Assembly: GCA_900318345.1 (NCBI GenBank)
Contig: ONKD01000011.1
Span: forward strand, 62,001 to 126,000
Source of the DNA: an uncultured Prevotellaceae bacterium
Lineage (GTDB): Bacteria; Bacteroidota; Bacteroidia; Bacteroidales; Muribaculaceae
Reading direction: 5' to 3'
DNA: 64,000 nucleotides
The translations under genes and the position numbers were made by a program. Below, piece after piece: positions 9,713 through 20,300 of the stretch. The notes under the pieces were generated by a model. The model did no database searches. It had not been told where the DNA came from and saw nothing but the letters and a program-made list of their open reading frames with translations. How positions within the stretch are numbered: position 1 is the stretch's first letter; each line of letters opens with the position of its first letter.

Positions 9713-11458
9713 CTACTCTCCGTTGAGCAGCATGTCGATGATGGTGGTGACGTCGCCGATGTCGAGGCGGCCGTTGAGGTTCAGGTCGGCTGACTCAAAA
9801 TAGACGCCCTCATGCTCGCCTGTCAGGATCGCGTCGATCATGCGGGTCACGTCCCTGATGCTCACCACGCCGTCGCCGTCGATATCACCACGGCCTGCGC
9901 TGCCCCAGCCATCGATGTGGGCGAACTTGTACCAGTAGTCGGCGGCGGTGTAGGTCGCCTCAGTGTTGCGTGGCACGAGCAGCGTTGCGCGGTTATAGGC
10001 CGCCGTCGAGAAGCAGTCAGTACTTGCCATCACAGGCGGCACCGTGCCGATGCATTTGACGGTCTCCAGTGCGTTGCAGTAGTTAAACGCCTTGGCGCCG
10101 ATGGCCGTCACGCCGCTGCCGATGGTCACGCTCGTCAGCCCCGTGCAGCCCTGGAACGCCTGCTCACCAATACTTTCGGTGGTGTTAGGAATCACCACAC
10201 TCGTCAACTCAAAACACCCGTCAAAGGCATTGCTCTCAATCCCCGTAACCGCAAAGGTGTAGCCCTCATATGTCACCGAGTCGGGAATTACCACATCACC
10301 GCTGTAAAGTATTCCCGCGTCATTGCTAGCCATCACGCTAGCGGTATTCAGCGTTGTGGCGTGGTATCTGGTACCATCCACCTCAAAAGTATATGGCATC
10401 CCAACAATGTTAGTAAAGTTATTCCAATAATCAGCTGCTGTATAATTATCTAAAGCAATATCAGGCACATATAGTGTAGGAGAGTAGAAATCGAAAGTAT
10501 CTGTACCTATTGTTGGAGGCGTCGGAGCCAAACAGTAAATTTCAGTTAACCCGCTGCCATAGAACGCCCAGTCGCCGATGGAAGTGACGGAGTTGGGGAT
10601 GGTAATGCTGGTCAGGCCGCCACAGTAAGAGAACGCAGAGTTGCCGATGGTTGTGACGGAGTTGGGGATGATGGTATTTTGACAACCAAAGAGAAGCGTG
10701 TTGGAAGCTGTCTCAATGATAGCATTGCAGTTGTCGCGGGAATCATATTTTGGATTCCCGCTTGCTACCACAATGCTGGTTAGACTGGTACAGCCACCGA
10801 ACGCCCCATCGCCAATTGAGGAAACAGAATTGCCAATAATGACACTGGTCAGGTCGCTGCAGTTAGAGAATGCACCTCTACCGATTGAAATAACGGAGTT
10901 GGGGATGGTGATGCTAGTTAGACTGGTGCATTGGCTAAAGGCATTATCGCCAATGGAGGTTACTGAATTGCCGATGGTAACGCTGGTAAGATTCCAACAG
11001 CAATCGAACGCATTATCGCCGATAGTAGTGACGGAGTTGGGAATATCGATGCTGGCCAGGCCGCTGCAGTCAGCGAACGCCCCATCGCCAATAGAGGTGA
11101 CGGAGTTGGGGATAGTGATGTTGGTAAGGCTGGTGCAGCCCCAAAACGCTCCTTCTCCAATGGAAGTGACGGAGTTGGGGATGGTGATACTGGTCAATCC
11201 GCTGCAGTTATAAAATGCATGACTACCGATGGAATTGACGGAGTAGGTCGTGCCGCCGTAGGTGACGATCGCTGGGATGGTCACATCGCCTGAATAGGTG
11301 TTGTGATTCCAACTATTTGTTCCTTGATAGGTCACAGTGGCTTCGTTGCCGTTGACGATGTTGTAGTAAATGCCGTCGACCTCGAAGTCATGGGCGAGGG
11401 CGGTGGCGGGTATCAGGAGCGCCAGCAGGAGCAGGGAGAGTTTATAAAGATGTTTCAT
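9713..11458 (-). CDS. BspA-like leucine-rich repeat surface protein with C-terminal dockerin pair
   Basis: This 581-residue secreted protein starts with a signal peptide ([20 protein letters not shown]) and a short beta module. It then has about ten LRR_5 (BspA/Treponema-type) repeats of 23 residues with the core [18 protein letters not shown]. After a second beta module, two or three further LRRs lead into a ~58-residue end with [13 protein letters not shown] and [13 protein letters not shown], a dockerin-type pair. BspA-like proteins are typically adhesins on the cell surface. The nearly identical repeat units in the DNA make copy-number change plausible. The stop codon is TAG. Confidence 0.9.
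   Translation of the reverse strand: MKHLYKLSLLLLALLIPATALAHDFEVDGIYYNIVNGNEATVTYQGTNSWNHNTYSGDVTIPAIVTYGGTTYSVNSIGSHAFYNCSGLTSITIPNSVTSIGEGAFWGCTSLTNITIPNSVTSIGDGAFADCSGLASIDIPNSVTTIGDNAFDCCWNLTSVTIGNSVTSIGDNAFSQCTSLTSITIPNSVISIGRGAFSNCSDLTSVIIGNSVSSIGDGAFGGCTSLTSIVVASGNPKYDSRDNCNAIIETASNTLLFGCQNTIIPNSVTTIGNSAFSYCGGLTSITIPNSVTSIGDWAFYGSGLTEIYCLAPTPPTIGTDTFDFYSPTLYVPDIALDNYTAADYWNNFTNIVGMPYTFEVDGTRYHATTLNTASVMASNDAGILYSGDVVIPDSVTYEGYTFAVTGIESNAFDGCFELTSVVIPNTTESIGEQAFQGCTGLTSVTIGSGVTAIGAKAFNYCNALETVKCIGTVPPVMASTDCFSTAAYNRATLLVPRNTEATYTAADYWYKFAHIDGWGSAGRGDIDGDGVVSIRDVTRMIDAILTGEHEGVYFESADLNLNGRLDIGDVTTIIDMLLNGE
10545..11240 (-). repeat. Tandem 69 bp LRR-coding repeats
   Basis: Inside the BspA-like gene a 69 bp unit recurs about nine to ten times with few changes. 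On the plus strand it is seen as repeats of gacggagttggggatggtga and related forms. Each unit encodes one 23-residue leucine-rich repeat. Such identity at DNA level is open to slippage or unequal recombination. Confidence 0.8.
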
Positions 11459-11512
11459 AGACGTTCGGTTTTAGGTTGGTTACGTTGATTTCTTTGTTAG
11501 GTAAGTAATGTG

Positions 11513-11520
11513 CAAATATA
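11513..11520 (-). promoter_or_regulatory. -7 box upstream of BspA-like gene
   Basis: TATATTTG on the minus strand fits TAnnTTTG, about 55 bp upstream of the ATG at 11458. No clear TTTG -33 box is seen at the right distance. Confidence 0.45.
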
Positions 11521-11561
11521 GGCAATATTTTGAAAAAACCATAGAATAACTACGGATTTAT

Positions 11562-11828
11562 CTGATTATTCTGAGGGCTGGCGCGCTTGGGGTTTCGGAA
11601 GACAAGAAATACAAGAATGACAAACTTTTATTATAACAAAAACACAGATTGCGCTGATTATCATTAATTTATAATATAATAATTAGCGATAGTTAGTTCA
11701 ATTAGCGCAATTCGCATTTAAAACATTATTCACGTGAATTGTCGTGAATTTATCATATAATTAATCAAATAATTAATGGATAATTCATGGTAATTTCATG
11801 TAAAAAAGAATGCCCGCAGCGCGAGCAG
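11562..11828. repeat. Dispersed ~265 bp intergenic repeat, copy R2
   Basis: This is the second long copy of the repeat at 9372-9626, in the same orientation, with about a dozen extra bases in the ATTAAT region. It lies roughly 100 bp upstream of the BspA-like gene, so the two copies bracket that gene and stand in comparable positions upstream of porV and of the LRR gene. The remaining sequence to 12150 holds an A/T-rich block near 11890-11955 related to the MITE core, a further TTCACGTGAA at about 11959, and TTAACTGTTAACT short repeats just before the amylase stop. Confidence 0.85.
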
Positions 11829-12150
11829 GTTAGAGGTTAGAGAGGCCTCCGCCCGTTGAGGGTTTAGAAGACAAGAAAGACTATTCTTAATTTTACAATT
11901 ATAATTTGTTTAATAATTTGTTTTAATTTTCCGCCCGATAGGGCGGTTAAAATGATGTTCACGTGAAATGGTCATTAATTATGATTTGTGTTTCTTGTTT
12001 TCGAATTATCACATCGGCGGCCACGCCAAGGCGAGGCCCTACGCGCCCGCACACTTTTATATCAGTGAATTAAACGAATTGAACGAATAGCGTCCGCACT
12101 CCCGATGGCAGGAATGCGGACGCCAACTATTAACTCTTAACTGTTAACTG

Positions 12151-14238
12151 TCAATCGTTGCTGGTGAGGAGCTTGTCGATGAGGGCGGTAACATCAGCGA
12201 TGGTAATAAAAGTGTCGTAGTTCACATCAGCGGCATCATCATTGATGGAAACGCTGCCACCGAGCAGATAGTCGATCAATGCCGTCACGTCGGCGATTGA
12301 AACGTTATTGTCGCCATTGACATCACCTACGAGCACATCATTGTCGAGATAAGGCAGATAGACATCGGTCACATCGCGCACCTGATACTTGTTAGTCGTC
12401 GTGGTGACCTCATAGAAGACCGTGTTGCGCACATTGGTCACATCAACCGTCTGGTGGCTGCTGGCGGTGCTGCCTCCCTGGTTGAAGACGAAATTCAGGT
12501 AATATTCAGCGCCAGTGATGGTAAACGTCTTGTAGTAGAATTTCACACCTTTCACCACCTTGGTATCGGTCACCACCTGACCGGGCCAATTGCCGCACTG
12601 CTGCGCATCGTAGCTGTCCCAGCAGTAATAGGTGACCTGGGGCCAGTTGTAAGGCGCAACGGTCGGATCCTTGAGGAAGACAGTAATCTCATAGCCTTCA
12701 TAGTCCTCGTTGATCACGGTGTAGTTGCGGGTGATGACGCCGCTCACGCTACCGTTAATGAGCAGACCCACATTGAGTGTGCAGCTGCGGTTGATGGGGA
12801 TAGCGGTTCCCGAAGCCACGACAGTGCCATTGTTAGCTGAGGGCTTACTACCGTCGAGGGTATAGACCAGCTGGGCCGACGAGGTTGAGCTCACGGCTGT
12901 CAAGGTGACATTGAAGGGATCCACACGGGTGCCGCTGGGAACGCTTGCCCAAGCGGTCTCGGTGGTCTTGCTCAGGGCCAAGCGGTAGTTGGTGCCGCTA
13001 GCCACGACCACATAGGTTGAAGGAATCGAGTAGGCCGTGCTGCCCATCGCCACCATCAGCATGCCACGAGTGCCCACGGTGCGCTGCACATAGTAGTTGC
13101 TCGATGCACTGCTGGCCTGGGTAAAACTCGTGCTCTGGTTGTGGATACCTGCCAACTGACGGGCGTAAATCATCTGCTTGATGGGTTCCTTATATTCCAT
13201 CCAGTGCTTGAGAAAGACACAGGGCGTGCCAGGCATGGCAATCATATAGGCGTTAGCGGCCTCGACGTTGCTGCGGATAGGATCCTGCTGGTTGCTGGCA
13301 TCGCGATACTGAGTATCATGGTTCTCGATAAACGTGACGGAGTAACGACGATAGTTAGACTCCAGATTCAGACCCTTGCCGCTGCCCGAGAGGCTCGTCC
13401 ATGAGCTGCCGTTGGCCGCATCACGAACGGCGTAACGGAAGGGGAAGTCAAACGCAGCACTCTGTACCACGCCATTCACCTTGGTGCCGTCGATCCAGTT
13501 CTTCACCGCGGTTTGATTGCCGTCCCAGTACTCGCCCACCGAGTAGGTGGGAATAGCATAGGCGTTATACATGCCCGTAAATGATGCCGAATACCCCTTG
13601 GTCATGTCGTAACGGAAACCCGCATAGCCCAGGTCATTGAGTAGCATATCCAAGTAGGCCTTGACACAGGTTTGCACATTCTCGCTGTTGTGGTCCAGGT
13701 CACGCAGTCCGCTCCAGTCCTCGCCCGTGTCGTTGTTAGCGCTCAGCGACTTGCCGTTCTGGGTAGCCCACTCTAGCGTGGCGCCGCCGTCATCGTTCTT
13801 GCAGATGTCGGTGGACTGCAACCTGTAGGTCACGCCCTTATACATCTCGTTGGGGAAGGTGACCCAGTCACTGGAGCTCTTGCGGTGGTTGATGACCACA
13901 TCGGCAATGGTGCCGATGCCTTTACTGTTGAATGTGCTGATCATCGATAGCAGTTCATTCTTGTTGCCAAATGAGCTGTTATAGTTGGAAAACCAGTACA
14001 GGGGATCATAGCCCATCGAGGTATAGCCGCTGCAATAGGCGCTCTGCGGTACCCACACGAGGTTGAAGAACTCGGCCAATTCATCGGCCTGAGACTCGAG
14101 ATTGGTCCAGCGGGAATCAGTATAGGAGTCCCAATAAAACCCCTGCAACATCACGCCGCCATAGTTTGACGGCCATCCCTGAGCCGCCATCATCAGCGGC
14201 AGCAGGGTCACACACACAATACTAAAAAACTTTTTCAT
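12151..14238 (-). CDS. Secreted GH13 alpha-amylase with starch-binding module and dockerin pair
   Basis: This 695-residue enzyme has a signal peptide and a GH13 alpha-amylase barrel. ADVVINHR marks conserved region I. The catalytic triad is visible as Asp211 (GFRYDMTKGYS, nucleophile), Glu236 (SVGEYWDG, acid/base) and Asp308 (FIENHDTQ). A beta-sandwich domain C follows, then a carbohydrate-binding module rich in Trp/Tyr (around WPQVTYYCWDSY and CGNWPGQ) resembling starch-binding CBM26. The last ~58 residues are a dockerin-type pair (DVNGDNNVSIADV and DVNYDTFITIADV). It would cleave alpha-1,4 glucans outside the cell. The ATG at 14238 is chosen because the upstream TTG extension overlaps the promoter. 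Confidence 0.92.
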   Translation of the reverse strand: MKKFFSIVCVTLLPLMMAAQGWPSNYGGVMLQGFYWDSYTDSRWTNLESQADELAEFFNLVWVPQSAYCSGYTSMGYDPLYWFSNYNSSFGNKNELLSMISTFNSKGIGTIADVVINHRKSSSDWVTFPNEMYKGVTYRLQSTDICKNDDGGATLEWATQNGKSLSANNDTGEDWSGLRDLDHNSENVQTCVKAYLDMLLNDLGYAGFRYDMTKGYSASFTGMYNAYAIPTYSVGEYWDGNQTAVKNWIDGTKVNGVVQSAAFDFPFRYAVRDAANGSSWTSLSGSGKGLNLESNYRRYSVTFIENHDTQYRDASNQQDPIRSNVEAANAYMIAMPGTPCVFLKHWMEYKEPIKQMIYARQLAGIHNQSTSFTQASSASSNYYVQRTVGTRGMLMVAMGSTAYSIPSTYVVVASGTNYRLALSKTTETAWASVPSGTRVDPFNVTLTAVSSTSSAQLVYTLDGSKPSANNGTVVASGTAIPINRSCTLNVGLLINGSVSGVITRNYTVINEDYEGYEITVFLKDPTVAPYNWPQVTYYCWDSYDAQQCGNWPGQVVTDTKVVKGVKFYYKTFTITGAEYYLNFVFNQGGSTASSHQTVDVTNVRNTVFYEVTTTTNKYQVRDVTDVYLPYLDNDVLVGDVNGDNNVSIADVTALIDYLLGGSVSINDDAADVNYDTFITIADVTALIDKLLTSND

Positions 14239-14268
14239 CTTATTCCTTTTGCTTTGGTTATCACCCGA

Positions 14269-14276
14269 CAAATATA
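14269..14276 (-). promoter_or_regulatory. -7 box of the amylase gene
   Basis: TATATTTG on the minus strand matches TAnnTTTG and lies about 31 bp upstream of the ATG at 14238. Confidence 0.5.
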
Positions 14277-14404
14277 ATCATTTTTCCAGATAACCACCCA
14301 ATTTTCGTCAAATTACCGCTGATCAAGCAAATAATAGCATCCAAAAGCAACCCTGGCGAAGGATGTCGTCAGGGTTGCCATTTTGTCAATATATCGTTCA
14401 ACAA

Positions 14405-15130
14405 TCAGTCGCGGCTGCCGAAGAGGCGCAGCAGATAGATGAACAGATTGATGAAATCGAGGTAGAGCGTGAGCGCACCCCACGTGGCGACCTTGTTCAT
14501 CATGGTGGGATCGGCCTCAGCGGCCATGCGCTTGATGGCCTGGGTGTCCCAAGCGGTGAGTCCCACAAAGATGAAGACACCCACAATGCTAACAACCAGG
14601 TCAAACATCGAACTGTGCAGCAGTAAAACATTCACCACGAAACAAATGATAAGTCCGATGAGCGCCATAAACAGAAACGACCCGATTTTAGATAAATCCT
14701 GACGGGTCAAGTAGCCAAAGATGGTCATGGCGCCAAAGGTGCCAGCCGTCAGGGCAAATGTCATGGCAATGGATGTGCTGGTATAGAACAAGAAGAGGGG
14801 CGTCAAGGTAATGCCGTTCAACATGCTGTAGAGGTAGAACATGATGGTAGCCGTTGCGCTACTCATCTTCTCGATGCGGGCGCTCAGGTAGAACACGAGA
14901 CCTAATTCAGCGACCATGGCTCCAATAATCAGTAACGGGTGAAGCGTCAAGAAGTCCATTAACGCGGGAATTGTGAGCATCAGGTACGAGGTGAGTGCCG
15001 TTACCAGCAGCCCCAGGGTCATCTTGCCATACACACGACGCATCACGCCAGCGACATAGCGGCGGAGGGTCAATTCATTCTCGGCTTGTACGGCGGTACT
15101 GTAGCCGTTGTTATCCATGTAGTTATTCAT
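14405..15130 (-). CDS. Bax inhibitor-1 / YccA family membrane protein
   Basis: This 241-residue protein has seven hydrophobic segments and the family pattern of BI-1/YccA/YbhL: a conserved N-terminal RRVYGKMTLGLLVTAL, a middle MLNGITLTPLFLFY, and a C-terminal VFIFVGLTAWDTQAIKRM. Family members are inner-membrane channels or modulators of membrane proteases and ion balance. The frame extends upstream into argS to 15319, but the ATG at 15130 gives the normal length and lies between argS and this gene. It sits 98 bp after the argS stop and may be co-transcribed. Confidence 0.9.
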   Translation of the reverse strand: MNNYMDNNGYSTAVQAENELTLRRYVAGVMRRVYGKMTLGLLVTALTSYLMLTIPALMDFLTLHPLLIIGAMVAELGLVFYLSARIEKMSSATATIMFYLYSMLNGITLTPLFLFYTSTSIAMTFALTAGTFGAMTIFGYLTRQDLSKIGSFLFMALIGLIICFVVNVLLLHSSMFDLVVSIVGVFIFVGLTAWDTQAIKRMAAEADPTMMNKVATWGALTLYLDFINLFIYLLRLFGSRD

Positions 15131-15228
15131 AATTATTACTGTTTTGGTTGTAGAGCCGAGGCAGAGCCTCGGCACAGAGAACGGTTTTTTGTTTTTTAGC
15201 AGCAAAAACCGTGCCAAAAGGCTCATTT

Positions 15229-17013
15229 TTACATCCTGTCGGGCACCTCGATGCCGAGCAAGCCCATGCCGCGCTTGATGACATCGGCAACAGTGGCACT
15301 CAGTAACAGGCGGAAGCAACGCACCGGCTCTTCCATCTCCTTGAGAATGCTGCAGTCGTGGTAGAACTGGTTATACTCCTTAGCCAGGTCATAGACGTAG
15401 TTAGCAATGAGCGCAGGGCTATAGTTGCGGCCTGCTTCGGCAACGACAATGGTGAAATCAGCCAGTTTCTGGATCAGGCTGGTCTCCTTGTCGTTGGGGG
15501 CCACTTTGCTGATGTCAGCAATCTTGTAATTGTCACAGCACTTGCGCAGGACAGACTGGATGCGGGCGTGGGTATACTGGATAAACGGGCCCGTGTTGCC
15601 GTTGAAGTCAATCGACTCGCTGGGGTCAAAGAGCATGGTCTTGCGCGGATCGACCTTGAGGATGAAGTACTTGAGCGCACCCAAGCCGATCATGCGCAGC
15701 ACGTCGGCGCGCTCCTCGTCGGGCACACCCTGCAAGCGTCCGGGTTCACCAGCCATCTCGGTAGCGGTGGCGATCATCTCGTCCATCAGCTCATCGGCAT
15801 CGACGACGGTACCCTCGCGGGATTTCATCTTGCCGTTGGGCAGCTCGACCATACCATAAGAGAAGTGCACGAGGTCTTTGCCCCACTTGAAGCCCAACTT
15901 GTCGAGCAGCAGCGAGAGCACCTGGAAGTGGTAGTTCTGCTCGTTGCCCACGACATAGATCATGCGGTCGATGGGATAGTCCTTGTAGCGCAGCTGTGCC
16001 GTGCCAATGTCCTGGGTCATATAGACCGATGTGCCGTCGCTACGCAGCAACAGCTTGTGGTCCAGTCCGTCGGGCGTGAGGTCGGCCCACACGCTATTGT
16101 CCTCCTTGCGGTAGAACAGGCCTTTCTCAAGTCCCTCGAGCACGGTGTCACGGCCCACCAGATAGGTGTCGCTCTCGTAATAAATCTTGTCGAAGGAAAC
16201 ACCCATGCGCTTGTAGGTCTCATCAAAGCCGGCATAGACCCAGTCGTTCATCTTCTTCCACAGGGCGCGGACCTCGGGGTCACCTGCCTCCCAGCGGCGC
16301 AACATGTCGTGAGCCTCCTGGATGAGGGGCGCCTGCTTCTCGGCCTCCTCGGGGCTCATGCCCTTGTCGACCAGTTCCTTGATCTCGGCCTTGTAATGCT
16401 TGTCAAAGGCCACATAGAAGTCGCCAATCAGGTGGTCGCCCTTCTTGCCCGTGGACTCAGGTGTGGCACCGTTGCCCCACTTTTGCCAAGCGAGCATCGA
16501 CTTGCAGATGTGGATGCCGCGATCGTTGACGATGTTGGTCTTGACCACCTTGTAGCCGTTGGCCTCCATGATGCACGACAGGCTGTAACCCAGCAGGTTG
16601 TTGCGCACGTGTCCCAGGTGCAGCGGCTTGTTGGTGTTGGGCGAGGAGTACTCGATCATCACCAGCTGGCTGTCGTCGGTCACGGGGGTGAAGCCATAGT
16701 TAGGAGTCGAGGCGACATGCTGCAGCACGCCCGTCCAGAACGACGGCTTGATGGTGATGTTCAAGAAGCCCTTAATCACGTTGAACTTCTCGACTGCGTC
16801 ACAGTGGGCCAGCATGTGCTCGCCAATCTCCTGTGCCGTCACGTCGGGCGCCTTGTGGGACGCCTTCAAGAACGGGAACACCACTATCGTCTCGTTGCCC
16901 TCAAATTCCTTTTTGGTGGTTTGGGGAACAATCTTCTCGGCGGGGAAATCCACGCCATACAAGTCCTTTACCGCCTGGGCGGTGGCCTGTGCCAATATGC
17001 TATCAATCGACAT
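15229..17013 (-). CDS. argS: Arginyl-tRNA synthetase
   Basis: This 594-residue class I synthetase charges tRNA-Arg in the cytoplasm. The HIGH motif appears as HLGH at residues 132-135, after SSPNTNKP, which is typical of ArgS. The KMSKS loop appears as the degenerate KMKSREGT following GMVELPNG. The C-terminal anticodon-binding helical domain ends LLGIEVPDRM. Length is standard. A good promoter lies at 17067-17098, so it is probably the first gene of its unit. Confidence 0.97.
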   Translation of the reverse strand: MSIDSILAQATAQAVKDLYGVDFPAEKIVPQTTKKEFEGNETIVVFPFLKASHKAPDVTAQEIGEHMLAHCDAVEKFNVIKGFLNITIKPSFWTGVLQHVASTPNYGFTPVTDDSQLVMIEYSSPNTNKPLHLGHVRNNLLGYSLSCIMEANGYKVVKTNIVNDRGIHICKSMLAWQKWGNGATPESTGKKGDHLIGDFYVAFDKHYKAEIKELVDKGMSPEEAEKQAPLIQEAHDMLRRWEAGDPEVRALWKKMNDWVYAGFDETYKRMGVSFDKIYYESDTYLVGRDTVLEGLEKGLFYRKEDNSVWADLTPDGLDHKLLLRSDGTSVYMTQDIGTAQLRYKDYPIDRMIYVVGNEQNYHFQVLSLLLDKLGFKWGKDLVHFSYGMVELPNGKMKSREGTVVDADELMDEMIATATEMAGEPGRLQGVPDEERADVLRMIGLGALKYFILKVDPRKTMLFDPSESIDFNGNTGPFIQYTHARIQSVLRKCCDNYKIADISKVAPNDKETSLIQKLADFTIVVAEAGRNYSPALIANYVYDLAKEYNQFYHDCSILKEMEEPVRCFRLLLSATVADVIKRGMGLLGIEVPDRM

Positions 17014-17066
17014 AATCTTTTAGTTTTTTAAGACACTAGCCTTTAGTCGCTAGTCAATTCAAGGTG

Positions 17067-17098
17067 CAAAGTTAGTGCAAGTTGAGCGGAATGCCAAA
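17067..17098 (-). promoter_or_regulatory. Promoter of argS
   Basis: On the minus strand TAACTTTG lies at 17074-17067 and TTTG at 17098-17095, 20 bp apart, a good Bacteroidetes -33/-7 pair. The rest of the 318 bp gap 17014-17331 is AT-rich with no further recognisable feature. Confidence 0.6.
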
Positions 17099-17331
17099 TT
17101 TATTTGAACATTCCCGAGACACTGCCTAACTTCGCCAAGTCATTAGCAAAGACACAAAAAAGAGTTTAGACCTTAAGCGTTACACGTCATTTTAGTTGTT
17201 ATTAGGGCCGAGCCAAAGCCTCGACACAGGGCACCAGGCCGAAGAGCTACATGTCAAAAAGCACACGAGGCATTATTTTAATATAGCCAATAATTCACTG
17301 GTTTACAATAAAATACATCTTATCACCTCAT

Positions 17332-20300
17332 TCACAATGCCATTGGGAGTTGGTGGCCATTTTCATCGAGGATGAGGTCGTGGGTGACGTACCAGATGCG
17401 GCCAGCGATGGGCACGCCGGGGAAGATGAGACGGAGTTTGTCGATGTATTGCTTCACCTGGCGGCAGTAGGTCTTGTCGCGGCGCTGACCGCTCTTGTAG
17501 TCGATGACGAGCATGGAGCCGTCGGGGCGGCGAATGATGCGGTCGGGACGCAGGTTGTCGATGTCGTCATTGACTGGTTTCCCGGCTTCCTCCAGTTTCT
17601 TCTTCTTTTCCTCGCTCATGCGGCTGGTGATGGTGCGCTCGCTGTAGACTCTGTTAGCGGGGTCAAACCAAGCGGCGACACGGCATCCCGCGTCCATGAT
17701 GTAACTGCTGACGTGGGTGTTGATGCTCTCGATGCTGCAGGGATCGTCGGGGTCGCTGGAGATGGTTCCATGCTTGACGGCCTGAGCGACAACGCGCTCG
17801 AGGTCATCACGATTACCGATGCCGCTAAGCACCGAGTGGAGGCGCAATCCCGCGTCGATGTGGGAGCTGGACGCGCGATCTACCCTGACCTGTATATCCT
17901 GCGGAATGCCATTGACGGCATACTGGTCCATGGGCAGCTGAATGGTCGTCGGGGGTTTCTCGTCACGCTTGCTGTCGATGAGTTCGCGGGAGGAGATTTC
18001 GCCATATTCATACCAATCGGCTATCGGCCCTCCTACCCCACTGACAGGAGCCATTGTGGGATTGTTCTCGACGAAATCCTGCAACAAGGGTTTCAAGTCG
18101 TTGTTCTTGCCGTCGTCGGCAAAGAGGTGCAACTCGGTGCACGGGCGAGTCATGGCCACGTAGGTCTTGTTGAGGTTGTCGATCACCACAGCCGATTGCT
18201 GATTCTCGACAAACTGCTTAGCCACGCCTCCAAGGCGCCCCTCGGCCAGGGCATCGACAAGCCGTTTCTTGGGCACACAAAGCAGTGGCGGAACAATCTT
18301 CCCGTCACAGGCAGGCGCAGCAGGGGCAAGCGTCCCCATCACCTCCTGAAAGACCTCCCCAGGCATCCAGTAATCCCTTTCCTTGCTGTTGTCGTTGAGT
18401 TCCCAATTGGCAAAAGGAATGACCACGCACTCAAACTCGAGGCCCTTGGCATTGTGGATGGTCATGATGTTGATGGCATCCCTGGTCGCCGAGGTGCTCA
18501 CGGTGAGTTTGTCCTTCTTCTCGTCCCAGAATTTGAGGAACTCCCTGACGCTACCGCCGTTGCGCATCGCCGCAAACTGCATGACCGTGTCCTGGAAGGC
18601 CAACAGGAAGGCCGTCTCGCGGTCAACATCGCCCTGACCGACCTGGCCGCTCTTGAAATAGGAGATGATATTCTCGACGATGCTCACCAGTGTCGACAGC
18701 TCGTCGCCCGAGGGCAACAGTTGCTCCAGAATGGCCGCAACCGACTGTTGCAACGGGTTGTCACCACTCGCATCATCATACTCGTTCAGGCACTGCACGA
18801 GGCTATTGCCATTGTCCGTGGGGCTATTGCCGGGATGGGCCGAGACAGCCTGGATGAAACGGCTCAATCCAGCATAAAGGCGCTGGTCGCTCTGACGTTT
18901 CCTCGTGATCCTGCGCGCGATGACATCGGGCTCAACGGCCTCGGTCCCGTCCATGTCATCGGCATTGTCCTCGTCGGCGCAGAAGTTGCTGATGTCAATG
19001 AATCGCAGCAAGGCAATGATGCGCCTCACCACCGACGAGTTGTTGAGCAGCAACGACTCGCCCGAGATGATGTTAATGGTCTCGCCCGAGGTGTTGCGGT
19101 TATATTCCAGAATGCGCTCAACGATCTGGCGTCCGTGGGCATTGGTGTTGACCAGTATGCCCATCCTGCCCCAGTCGAAGCGCTCGTGAAGCTGCAGCAA
19201 ATAGGCCGGCAAGACGGTTAACGCCGAGACCTCGGCCGCCTCATCGACAGTTAAATTTTCCTGCTGGATGACCTGCTTGATGGCCCCATCGTCGAGCAAA
19301 GCCTTGTAATTCCCCAAAAACATCCTCACATAGCCCGGCACCTTTTTCTCGTTGATGTTGGCAGGCATACCCTGGCGAACATCCTCATAGGATTTGGCTA
19401 CCGCCGGCATGGACGCGTAGAGCTCGCCGACATGGGAGAAAAGCTGGTTATTAAACTCAATGATGTTAGGGGAACTGCGGAAGTTGTTGGACTTGGGCTT
19501 GCCTGGCTCGACAGGAGGCTGGTAGATGTCGCGCACGAAGTCCTCACCCACGCGCTCGCGAAAGACCGTGGGATCGGCGTTGCGGAAGCGATAGATCGAC
19601 TGCTTGGCGTCACCGATGAGCATGTTGAAATTACCGTTGGCCAGACTCTCCTTGAGCAGGCCACGGAAGTTCTCATACTGCTTGGTGCTCGTGTCCTGGA
19701 ACTCGTCGATCATGAAGTGGGCAATGGTTGATCCCACCCGCTCATAGATGAAGTCGGAACCGCTGTCGAGCACGGTTCCGATGAGCTCGTTAGTGTCGCC
19801 AATCAAGATGGAATTGGATTCCTGGCGGAAGCGCTCGAGGTACACATCAATCATGGCCAGCATGCCCAGCAAGCCCAGATTCTTCTCAATGCTCATGAAG
19901 AAGTCCATCGTGTCGCGTGCCGCGAAATGCTCCCTCACCAGTCGGGTGAAGTTGGCCAAACCGGCTGCGTCGGGCATAGCGGTTTTCTTGAACTGGTTGG
20001 ACACCTTGGACTCATCGATGATTTTCCAGCTATCCTTCTTCAAGGGATCGGTGCCGCCACCAGCCATAAACACACAGAACGAGCGGCCGCCGTACAAGCT
20101 CGCCTGCAGTGGCTGCAGTGCCTGCCTGAGGGCCTCGATAGTGACTTGGATCTCTTGCTCACAGTCCTTGACCGTCTTGTGAATGAGTTGCTTGAACGCG
20201 CCAATGCGGGAGAAATCACTGTGAAAGTTTCCCTGATCATCCTTATAGCCGAGATAATCGCGTATCTCACCCATCCTGGCACGGAACATCTCGGTATTGA

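Noticed and set aside
15358..17031. A 557-codon open frame on the plus strand opposite argS
   Set aside because: It is the antisense shadow of a certain argS gene, lacks any recognisable domain and arises from codon bias in a GC-balanced gene.
17350..19221. A 623-codon open frame on the plus strand opposite the helicase-nuclease gene
   Set aside because: It is antisense to a gene with clear helicase and nuclease motifs and shows no domain of its own.
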